From Pleurotus ostreatus/Saccharomyces cerevisiae fusant (taxonomy: Eukaryota > Opisthokonta): a DNA stretch of 64,000 nucleotides. The notes beneath the pieces are model-generated. The model worked only from the letters and a program-made list of their open reading frames with translations. It had not been told where the DNA came from and ran no database searches. Within the stretch, counting starts at the first letter, position 1; the number at the start of each line of letters is the position of its first letter. The stretch lies in NCBI GenBank assembly GCA_024196135.1, contig JAMQCK010000020.1, positions 62,001 through 126,000 of the forward strand, written 5' to 3'. The position numbers were made by a program, and so were the translations under genes. Below, piece by piece: positions 55,224 through 64,000 of this stretch.

Positions 55224-55945
55224 GCGCGTTGGGAAACTGTCGGACCCTCAAGCGCCATGCCGTATGTACTCCGCGAAGCGGCGATGCTCTTCACCGTTGT
55301 TCGACGAATTTGATACCCTTCCTAAAGCCAATCGCTAGAACGTGACAGTCCTTCACGTGCGCTGGGCTCTCTGGGCTACATCAGGCCTGTAGCCAGCTCT
55401 GCATAGCTGTTTGACGCCAAACAAATTTGTCTTTCGACTAGGGCCCGGGCAGAACTCGCCATCGCCGCCATCGAGTCTGCGCCGGCGTGGCTCGATTTAC
55501 ATACTCATCTTTTGAGTTGCGGATTCGTTCCATCTTTTAAATAGACCCGCACCGAGGTCTCCTTTTTCTATTTCGAACGCGCTCTCTCATATACATCAGC
55601 TGGAAGGGTGCCGGGTCAGACCGCCAGCAAAGTTGAACTTTGTACCCGTGATTTTCGCGTGACCCGGAACTTGCCGCTGCCGGCTTTCGGGTCGTACTGG
55701 CAGCCGCGTGGACGTATGCCTTTCTTCCCGCCACCACGGTTGACGACCGTCCGTTCAGTGGCCCTTTGTGTGCACCACCTCGTCTCTCTTTTGATAGAAC
55801 TCTTACTTTTCACTTTCTCTCCCGTCCTCTCCTCTTCTCTCGTCGCGTCGCATACCAGACCTCGGCGTAGCATCTATTTCCGCTCGTAACAAGAATACAA
55901 CCATCCTCAGCGCGCTTTTGCCCCAATCTCCTCGGACACTAGATC
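55224..55945. other. Intergenic: SDR2 3' flank
   Basis: About 720 bases with no supported gene. It contains the SDR2 3' flank and the former promoter of the F-box pseudogene, including a long C/T-rich stretch at 55790-55860. Confidence 0.45.
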
Positions 55946-56718
55946 ATGCTGTCCGGTACATCGATGGACAACTTCGCGCTTCCTCTGCCACCGCCCACCC
56001 CGCCCATCCCACCCGTCCATCTCCTGCCGGTCGAGCTGCTGTCCAAGGTCTTCGTCGAGCTCAGTGAAGCTCAGATCGCTCAATTCGAGCACAAGTCGGA
56101 CGAGGAATACATCCCTCATCTTATTGCCATCACGGCTGCCATTGTGTGAAAACGGTGGCGTGCTGTGGCTCGGACTACACCAGACCTTTGGACGTCCATT
56201 CACGTCAATGGCAAGACCCGCCACTTTGAAGTGCTCCTCGATGAATGCATCGTGAACTCTGGACGTGCCAAATCTTCATGAAGTCCATCGTCGCACCCAA
56301 TCTTGCCGCGCTCGTAAACACGTGTCCGCACGACGAACTGTGTACATCCCGGCCTATATCCACTCTGATATCCCACCCGCAAGCCGACCCGCACTCTCTG
56401 GGGTCGCTCGACCTCCAGGCGCTATACGTCCTCGACGAGGAACTCAGTCAGACCCTCCTGCGGTCCCTCGCACTCATGGTGAATCTCGAGGTACTGCAGC
56501 TATCCTACGATTCCTGCCAGCCCGCGACGCCCCACCTCAGCGACGCCCTGCTCAAGGGACTGTCTCTCGCGAAGCGCCACAATGTGCCACCTATCCTGCC
56601 GCTTCTGTCAAGATTGTCCTTCGGCCTCGAGCCTTACCTGAGTGCCGACGAGCTCGCGCGCCAGCGCCGCCTTCTCCTGGATGTGGTCCGCTCTCGGATG
56701 GAACCGAAAACCTTTTGA
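55946..56718 (+). pseudogene. F-box pseudogene with nonsense codon and internal deletion
   Basis: Beginning MLSGTSMDNFALPLPPP, the frame shows an F-box start (HLLPVELLSKVFVELSE) and then TGA at 56147-56149. Translation past it continues in the same frame as KRWRAVARTTPDLWTSIHVNG, the second half of the F-box, so TGA stands where the family has the Cys of VCxxWRxVA. The frame stops soon after. A second frame (from about 56245) carries only the C-terminal leucine-rich part (IVAPNLAALVN, LGSLDLQALYVL, LEVLQLSYDS). The middle of about 200 residues seen in relatives is missing. One substitution, one frameshift and one deletion thus separate it from a working gene. Confidence 0.8.
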
Positions 56719-57263
56719 GGGCAGGAATTCGCCGCCTTGCGGAGCTTCACAAGCAGCACCGAGCTTCCTGAGCTCGGCCCGGAAGTAGAGAGCTGGTCGT
56801 GCACAGCGGAATACGGATACCTCGAGAGTTGAGGAGAAATGGCTGAAAGTTGGTCCTCTACTCTTCATCAATTACCTGAATTCTCGTCTGTCAAGCTCAT
56901 AAAATCCCCTACTGTCATCGGGTTCATGCTTGTCTTGGTTGAGCTAAGCTTCGTTCGTAAATATCATTGTCTGTATGCCTCTTCGCCTTGCACTCCTTTC
57001 ACCCCACCCATCGCTATCTCCCGGAGCGCCGCCACCGCCTCCTTATCCTCTTTCTGTCGTCCTCACCAAGGAAATTCCCTTTTTTCCTTTCAGGGGCGCA
57101 CCGCCTTCAGCGCCCTTTGTTCGATTTCGGCGCGTCGGAAGACTCCATCGATATCGGGGCGCTGTACCTCATAGTCGGGATTGCCATTGCCCGCTGACGA
57201 AGGACATTCCGAGCTGCTGTGCCTCATCTGCGATGTCGCTGTCGCCCCTCATCGATATCACCG

Positions 57264-57316
57264 CTTCACCCACATTACTATACTTCACCCACACTACGAT
57301 ACTTTACCCACATCAC
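57264..57316 (+). repeat. 19-bp tandem repeat, nearly three units
   Basis: Units of the type CTTCACCCACATTACTATA follow one another; the third is shortened. Confidence 0.7.
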
Positions 57317-57660
57317 AGCCCCTTCATGTCCTACTCCGCAAAGTTCATGCCCGCGCCGAGTGGCGGTGCGTTTATAGCCCTCTCCGGAGCCTCTGCTACC
57401 CCACCGGAGCGTCTGCTGCCCCCACCCGCAGCGTCTGATCCCCTTGCTATTGTTCTTCGGGGCGGGGACGCTGTGCGCCGTACAACCCATCCCACATCCA
57501 GAAACCCCAAGCTTCGGCCAAAGACAATTCATCTACATCGCTACAGACAAATAAAATCTCCAAAAAGTCTACGTGTATGCATGCGCCTGCATCGCGCGCT
57601 AACGTCTTTCGACCAGGATCTACGCTGGTCGGTACTGTGGTCCTGGGAAACACTGCCAGT

Positions 57661-57732
57661 ACTAGTCTCTGCGTCCCAACCAATACTAGTCTCTGCGTGC
57701 CAACCACTACTAGTCTCTGCGTACCAGCCATC
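57661..57732 (+). repeat. 24-bp tandem repeat, three units
   Basis: Each unit begins ACTAGTCTCTGCGT and ends in a CCAACCA-like stretch. The three units differ at only a few positions and keep an open frame, but no gene is called. Confidence 0.8.
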
Positions 57733-58040
57733 ACCGGGTCTCGAGAAACACGACCGGTACGGTCCAAAATAAGTAGTACATATATACAACGAACGCTGTT
57801 GGGATTGAGAGGTTATTATGCAGTATCAATACTAAGTATGCGCGGTCTTAGTGTACGTTAAATAGGTCCTATGAGGGCTAACAAGAGAGGCGCGAGAAGA
57901 AGGTCGAAGGTGCGCGGCGGGAAGGACGGGAGGTGCACGCGAGGGAGGCCAAGGGGAGACGAGCTCAAGCGAGGGATCTGCGAGCTTGGGCTACAATCGG
58001 CAGACTGAGGGCGATGAACAGCGAGGCATCGCACATACCC

Positions 58041-60230
58041 CTAGCCCACATATCTCTGCCCCAGCCCATACCGATACAACACCCCCGCGCTCGTCGCCCA
58101 CAGCACCCGCTCGCCCGTCTCCTCCTCCTCCGCCACCTGCATCGTCGCCACCCGGTCCGGGAACACCGTCCGAAACGGGTTCCCCCTCGCGCGCACGGGC
58201 AGCTCGCCCGTCGGCACGTCGATGGGCATCTCCTCGAGATCGTCTGCCGCAGTTGCACCGGCGCGCGCATAATCTCGCGCGCAGCCATCGGCATCATCTC
58301 CAGCGGCCTTCTGCCCCGGGCCCGGATCCAGCAACTCGCCCGAGCGCAGCGACCAGGCGCGTATGCGGCGGTCGTCGCCCGCGGCGAAGACGAAGTCCTG
58401 CGCAGGGTCGACGGCAAAGCCGAGCGTATAGTGGCTCGGGACCTGCCCAGAGTAGGTCATCACGGGCGTCGACTCGCGCGGGAAGCGCAGGTCGTAGGCG
58501 GCGATCTGATGGAGAGCGAGGGTTAGTCATTTGTTCACTCAGTCGGCACAATACAGCCATGGGGAGAGACGATGGGCGAAAGAGTAAAAGACCTACCAAT
58601 CCATTCCGATGGTTCACCAGTAGCTGCGTCTCGCGGATAACGCGGAGGTTAACGACGTTGCTCGCTTCGCGGTCGGGGAAGAGGATGTCGCCCATCGGCT
58701 TATGCATGCGCATGTCGAAGCGATGTATGCTCCCATTGCGCGCGCCGGTGTAGATCAGGTCCTGCGAGAATGGTCAGCGCCGCCGCATAGCTTTCCTCTC
58801 GCCAGACTGCAGGCTCCCGCGCGTGTATATGCAGTTCCTCGCCACACATATGCAGTTTAGGCAGCATATATGCGCATCCTCGCCGCATATATGCACCCTC
58901 TCGCCACAATTTGCGTTCCCCGCTACACAAACAAACCCTCTCCAACACTCACCTGCTCCCGCTCAACAGCATACACATCACTATGTGTGGGCAAGTACTG
59001 GAATGTCGGATTCGCGATGTCGGGTAGGTAGACGGCCTGCTTCGCCGCGCCGAGGACGAGCGAGGAGCCGGACAGGTGACTACAGCGGACATCGTAGACG
59101 TTATTGAGCGTCAGGAGCGACGTTCTTCTGAGTGGTAGATGTCAGTACTGGTATCCAAGGTCTGGCAGACAAGAGGAGGATCAGGGACCCCGCCGGTCGT
59201 GGCACAACGGCAATGAATGGCTTCGGCTGCTCAGCAACGCCTCACGCGCTTGCTATTTTGCTGCGCTAACAGCATCGACGGCAGATTGGCGCGCGCGTCG
59301 ATGGTGAGAAGACGGCATGGTGCGATGTCGGCCATGCCGGCCTAAACCCTGCCCTTCATATCGCGTACTCGCCGACCGACCCAACGCGTGCCCTGAGCCC
59401 GCACCACCAAGCTCCCCATTCACACCGCGCAGGGTCTCTGATGCATCCTGGTCAAGAAGAAAGACGATACGAACACGTACCCCGCCGTACTGAGGTCTTG
59501 AACGGATATTTTCGTTGAGGGGCCGGAGGAAGTAGCGCTGGAAGGAAATGAGTATGGGCGAGCTCGCATGTAGTCGGCACGTACACGCAGAGGGAGCCCG
59601 AGGCGCATATAGAGGATATCTGTGGAAAGCGTCAATGGCGGGGACGCGAATAAGGGGCCACACTACGCACCTCCGTCCTCGGGTGGATATTGAGCTCTAT
59701 CTCCCATGCGTACTTGCCCTGGGAGTAGAGCCAGCCGTCGCTATCGCCAATGAAGCTGTATCGCTGGCCGCCCCACGTGGTGCTCTGCGGGGTGTGAGGG
59801 AATGCGTCGAAATAGGAGGGGGAAGGACGCACGCAGAATGAGCGTATGGGGTGGAAGACGGGAATCTTGCATTGCTCGACGACGGAGGTGTGTGCGTATT
59901 CAAAGCACTGCGCGTTGCTGGTGGGCATTAGCAAGGGCCACAAAGGCAGAACGTGGGGACTCACTGCACGGCGCGTTCGCGCTCGGCGAAGGAGCGCGCG
60001 TTTCTCAAAGCGCGCGACGAGTCCCAGAGAGGCGCGCGTCTACGCTTGAGTGCGGCGCGCGGGGACGGGGACTGCTGCTGCTCTGGCTTGCTTTGCTGCG
60101 GCTGACGTGGCGCGCTGGCAGCCGTCGTCGCGGTGGTTGTGGTCGTCGTCGCGCCTGCGGGACGCTGGGCGAGCGGAAAGTAGCGCTGGCGGACGGTGTC
60201 GAAGTAGAGCCCCGGGAGTTCTCTGGGCAT
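58041..60230 (-). CDS. WD40-repeat protein, DCAF4-like
   Basis: The product begins MPRELPGLYFDTVRQRYFPL, the N-terminal signature of DCAF4-type proteins, from ATG at 60230 (an upstream in-frame TTG is not used). A Thr/Ala/Gln-rich linker follows. Later exons give beta-propeller blades: YSFIGDSDGWLYSQ, LTLNNVYDVRCSHLSGSSLV, DLIYTGARNGSIHRFDMRM, NVVNLRVIRETQLLVNHRNG, AAYDLRFPRE and FVFAAGDDRRIRAWSLRSGE. DCAF4 is a substrate receptor of the CUL4-DDB1 ubiquitin ligase, so this would be the second ubiquitin-ligase adaptor type in the window beside the F-box proteins. Splicing is dense and some exon borders are uncertain. One intron is unusually long and carries a tandem repeat. Confidence 0.78.
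58824..58907 (-). repeat. Tandem repeat of about 20 bases inside a DCAF4-like intron
   Basis: Four units of the form CATATATGCA plus TCCTCGCC or a variant lie between the exons ending EREQ and beginning DLIYTG. The intron is about 190 bases where others here are 50-70. Confidence 0.7.
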
Positions 60231-61771
60231 GTCTGGCGTTGTGGTGGGGGAGGACAAGGAGCGGGGCGTGAAAGAGAGAGCCGGGATTCGGCGGTGAGAG
60301 CAAAAGGCAAGCTACCCAGATGCGGTATGCGCGCGCCACCCAAGAGAACCGAATTCTGATCGCTCCCGCCCAAGAGCCACGTGCGCCTGAAGCGTGTTTT
60401 CCGCCCTTGATATTTGTCACGCGCGCAACTTGGACTTGTCCTCGTCGTCGTCGTCGTCGGCGTCGGGCAGAGTGCGCTCCCCCTCCCCCTCCCCCGCTCT
60501 TTATGCTGTCCGCGCAGCCCATTGAGTAAAATTTCGCGCCCGACCTGTGTGGGGGGATCATGTATCGCACGTCATGATCCGAAGACGAACAAGGCAGGCG
60601 CGCCCCCCGATGGCGGGCAGCGCCGTCGCTGCCACCACCGTGGCGCGCCCGATGACGAAACGTGCGCCCCGGTCGTAACCTCGACGCTCGGTGTCGCGCG
60701 AGGCTGTGTCTCGGTGTACCTGCAAGGCTGTGCGACGGGTCCCCCACGCGCACCGCCCAAGCACCGCGCCCTCCGCCTCACCGCCCCGGGCCTCGCGATT
60801 CGACGACAGAGTTGCGCGCCGCGTGGGGAAGCGCTCGGGGCTGTTCGCGCGCCTCGTGCTAGCGGTGCGCGCTGGTCACGCTCAGTGATCATGGCTGAAT
60901 TGACTACGGCATTCGCCTTCAGGCGCCATGATTTGCGTCTGGACCCTCGCGAGGGACATGACGATCCCCTGCCCGTACACCGCAACACTCCCCGAACACC
61001 ACAAAATACCCGAAGAAGTAAGGGTGCGGTACCCCGCCCCCGCAGCTGACCGCGCCAGCAGTCCAAATCCGTGAGATTACCACGCTGCAGGCTTCTAGCA
61101 CAGCGACGGTCACATTCGCGATGCCGCTGCCTGTCAATGAGATGATGACGGTGTCATGCGCCCTCCGAAGGTGCATGTCCACGTCCTTGAGCACGGTCTC
61201 CGCGGACATGTTGGGGAGGCTCTCAATGTCTATGACGCGCTTTCTTCCTTGCTGTACCCCCGTCCGTCCTTGCTGTGCGCTCTAGACTTCAACAAACAGT
61301 TCATCGTCCCACCCGAGCTGCCTTCGCCACTCATCTCGCTTCACCAGTCCTCGCCACAGTAAGTCATCTCGCCACTTCGTTCATCCCTAGCCTGTACACA
61401 CGACCGTATACGAATCCATGTCTTTGCGGATTGATATGAATTTGGAGTGCGCACGTACTCGGGGACTGTATAATCTGGCTAGCATCGGCGACGGTTCTAT
61501 CCCGATCTCCTCTGCCCGACTGCCCATATCGCCTTGTCCCCATCCGCTCACTGACCTCGCTTCAACATTGTCGACTCGTGAAGCCTACCTCCCGCATCAC
61601 AAAGCCTACCGCTCGGACGACGAAGCCATCCCCCCACAGGCGCTGATGAACATTGAACTCTTTATCCCGCCGTAAATGAACTCTACCCCACTCCGAAGAA
61701 CAATAACAAGGGGAACAAGCGCACCGCCACTCGGCGCGGACATGAACTTCTCGGAGTGGAGGAAATGTGTG

Positions 61772-61821
61772 ACCTACTCGGAGTCAGGTCCTCTAAACCT
61801 GCTCGGAGTAAGGTCCTCTCG
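61772..61821 (+). repeat. 25-bp tandem duplication
   Basis: Two units of about 25 bases share CTCGGAGT and AGGTCCTCT. A third partial CTCGGAGT lies at 61750. Confidence 0.65.
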
Positions 61822-63454
61822 CATGAAGGGGCTGTGATACGGGTGAAGAGGTCTTAACCATGTCGGGTATCCCGAGACCGATGAAGGCTCAGAAAACTAC
61901 CGACACCCGACGCGCCGGAATCGATGAAAGGACGCTGGAGCCTGGAGGCGGTGCGCCACATGAGCGGTAGGGAAATATCCGAGGGAAGGATTGAAAGAGA
62001 AGGATGGAAAAGGACGCGAGAGTGGCAGCGACGGTGGCGCGTTGGAGAGCAGGAGGCGGTGCGTTGGGGAGTGGAAGATGCGCTCGCTGTAATGAGTAGG
62101 GACAAGGGGGAAAAGTCTGAGTTGATATTCGCAGGGCGATATATCCTGAGAGCGGGTAAAGTAGAAGCGCGTCGACGATAGGAAGTATGAGAGCGAAAGA
62201 AGGGGAACGAAATGCAGGCGCTTTGGAAGACAATAGGGAGGATGAGACAGTCGAATGTACTGACCGAGCCCAAGTAGAGAAATTAACCTCGACGGTCAAT
62301 GCATATATATTGTAGGTCGCACGATGGCTTGAGAAATAGGACGGCGGAAACGAGAGAGAACTGGTGAAAGAGCAAAAAAAAAAAGTCTCGAGGAATGAAG
62401 AAAGCCAACGACCCGATATCGTGAAAAAAATACTCGAGCGCTTGAGAGGGGATGAATAGCGAGGGCAGCGGATATGAGAGGGATATTAATGAGGGAAGCG
62501 AACAGGCTTCTCGGAGACAAATATAACGCCCGTAAGGCGGCTTCGTCGATATGCGGATGGACGAGGGACAATGTGCGCCCACGCCTCTTCGCTGCGATGA
62601 AGGCACAGACGACCGATGAGCGCAAAGGAACAAGCTGTCGGGGGAAGGGATGAAGGTACGCGCCGATGATCAGAAAGATACCCGCTGGAAGTCATGAAGG
62701 CACGCACCAATGACCGTAAAACCGCTCACCGGTGTGCCCGAAGGCGCTCTTCGGGCGCCTGAAGCTTCAGGGATTCGCGTCACCTCGAGGAGCAGGTAAC
62801 GTTGCTGTCAAGCGTTGAAGCAGTCGCCGGTGCCTTCATTGTGGATAACGTGGTCTTCCGCTCAGCCCGATATACCCCGGCGCTCGACCCAAGCATCAAC
62901 ACCGAAGCGTAGAAGACCGGCGCAAATGACCTCGCCGACGTCAAGCTGGAGATGTCCACGCGGTGGATATGCCGGCAGCGTTAAGCCAGGTATGCAAGGT
63001 CATTCAGAATGGCGTGGGCTGATTGGCAGGCGTATAGAAGACGATTGACAGGCGTGCAGAGGGGTTATTGAGAGCGATTGAAGGCCGAACCCATACCATA
63101 TGGTCAGCTTATAGAAGGTGAGAGCACGATGGAGGTGGGAGCCATGGGGCGGCGGGGAAACGCGGGGTATACAAAGGGGCTTCCGGATTGGGGTGGAGAG
63201 GACGCGATTAAGCATTGGATTTCAGTCTGAGTGTGAATGGCCGAGGAGACGCCGTATAAGGAACTATCAAGGACGGCGCATGGAAGCAGCCGCAGGAAAT
63301 AAAGGAGGACAAGCTGTTGAGAACGCCGCAGGCCAAAGAGCGATTGGCGGATTGGCAGCACGATTGCCAACTAAGATAGGGAAGCGGGAAGTGAGGAAGT
63401 ACGGAGCGGGAGTAGATCAGCCACGTTTGGCAGCGAGCACGAAGGACGTCTAGG

Positions 63455-63490
63455 TGCAGAAGGGCAGGTACGGAAGGGCAGGTACGGAGG
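63455..63490 (+). repeat. 14-bp tandem duplication
   Basis: AAGGGCAGGTACGG occurs twice in a row, followed by GAGGG. Confidence 0.65.
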
Positions 63491-63863
63491 GTCGATTGAG
63501 GGAGCATGCGGAGTCTCCGGAGGAGGGATTGGATCAAAGACGCGGGCAGTGAATCGAGGGCGTAGGGAGAAGATCAAAGACGCATATCAAAGCTGTAGAG
63601 GGACAAACAGAGGGGAAGCATCGAGCAAACAAATAGGAAGCATTGAACAAACAAAGGGATAACGCAAGGGGAAGATCGCGGACTGGGACGAAGACGCCGC
63701 CTATTGAAGAAGGAAGTTCATGAATGAGAAGAAGTCAAGTCAATGAATGCGAAGAAGTAGGGAGTCTGTGAGACGAAGCGCGAATCGGGCAGACTAGACA
63801 GATACATCGGAGTCGAGAGAAGCGTACCTCCCGCGCTGAGAAGCGTACATCCTGCGCTGGCGA

Positions 63864-63943
63864 GCGCTCATCCACTCCTTCAAGCGCCGTTCCTACCCTT
63901 CAAGTGCTCATCCACTCCTTCAAGCGCTCGTCCAAGCCTTCAA
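63864..63943 (+). repeat. 20-bp minisatellite, four units
   Basis: Four consecutive units of exactly 20 bases related to GCGCTCATCCACTCCTTCAA, the second most diverged, followed by a partial fifth. A neighbouring duplicated AGAAGCGTACCTCCCGCGCTG lies just upstream at 63819-63860. Confidence 0.8.
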
Positions 63944-64000
63944 GCGCCCGCAGAACCCGGTCGAGACAAAGCAGCGTAATGAAAGACGCCGCCCCGTTGA

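Larger units (their letters stand above)
56719..58040. other. Intergenic with two minisatellites
   Basis: About 1.3 kb. No gene is supported. It holds a 19-base repeat (57264-57316) and a 24-base repeat (57661-57732), and ends at the 3' flank of the minus-strand WD40 gene. Confidence 0.5.
60231..64000. other. Right-hand gene-free stretch with many short tandem duplications
   Basis: About 3.8 kb. The first few hundred bases hold the DCAF4-like promoter with CGTCGT and CCCCCT low-complexity runs near 60435-60500. Beyond that no domain or long plausible frame was recognised. From about 61.7 kb the sequence is a series of unrelated short direct duplications, listed separately. The right edge may cut a gene that starts outside. 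Confidence 0.5.

Noticed and set aside
60414..61049. Plus-strand frame with a Val-rich start resembling a signal peptide
   Set aside because: The Val run comes from CGTCGT simple sequence. Equally long frames overlap it on the other strand and no domain is seen.
63819..63943. CRISPR-like array
   Set aside because: Units are directly adjacent without spacers; it is a minisatellite in fungal DNA.

Overview
The window looks like genomic DNA of a filamentous basidiomycete, most likely an Agaricomycete and possibly Polyporales. Genes are GC-rich and split by many short introns (about 45-70 nt, GTRNGT donors, CTRAY branch sites). F-box/leucine-rich genes are abundant, and there are a fungal tetraspanin-like protein, a membrane-anchored aspartic protease and a Pob3 that appears to lack an HMG box. 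No prokaryotic genes, CRISPR arrays, rRNA genes or convincing tRNA genes were seen. The species call is inference.

Layout. 0.9-2.4 kb: tetraspanin-like gene (-). 2.7-6.8 kb: two tandem F-box paralogs (+), each apparently with a start codon split by an intron. 6.9-9.7 kb: alpha-actinin (-), sharing an upstream region with the FACT subunit Pob3 (+, 10.0-12.2 kb). 12.6-14.5 kb: monocarboxylate-type MFS transporter (-). 14.9-18.8 kb: oxysterol-binding protein with ankyrin, PH, FFAT and ORD parts (-). 19.4-21.8 kb: long disordered protein of unknown function (-). 22.3-33.1 kb: an F-box nursery of intact genes, a frameshifted copy, a decayed 3' fragment and a tiny relic, interrupted by a transmembrane aspartic protease (24.5-26.6 kb). 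33.3-34.4 kb: heme oxygenase. 35.1-38.4 kb: two tandem paralogs (-) of an unrecognised family with a basic tail motif.

39-50.4 kb is framed by a segmental duplication. A Gln/Pro-rich gene is complete at 48.3-50.4 kb. Its sister at 39.1-40.7 kb keeps the first half with nearly only synonymous changes, then runs into purine-rich low-complexity DNA. The 7.7 kb between them has no convincing gene but holds GC-rich hairpin repeats, homopolymeric G runs and minisatellites. 51.6-55.2 kb: two tandem short-chain dehydrogenases whose upstream regions share a two-site CCG-N3-CGG module. 55.9-56.7 kb: another F-box gene killed by a stop codon at the conserved Cys of the F-box. 58.0-60.2 kb: a DCAF4-like WD40 gene (-). 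60.2-64.0 kb: apparently gene-free, with a succession of unrelated short tandem duplications.

The housekeeping genes (alpha-actinin, Pob3, OSBP, heme oxygenase, DCAF4-like) are not an operon or pathway. The lineage-specific material is the duplicating and decaying F-box family, the 35-38 kb pair, the Gln-rich duplication and the SDR pair with its shared control module.
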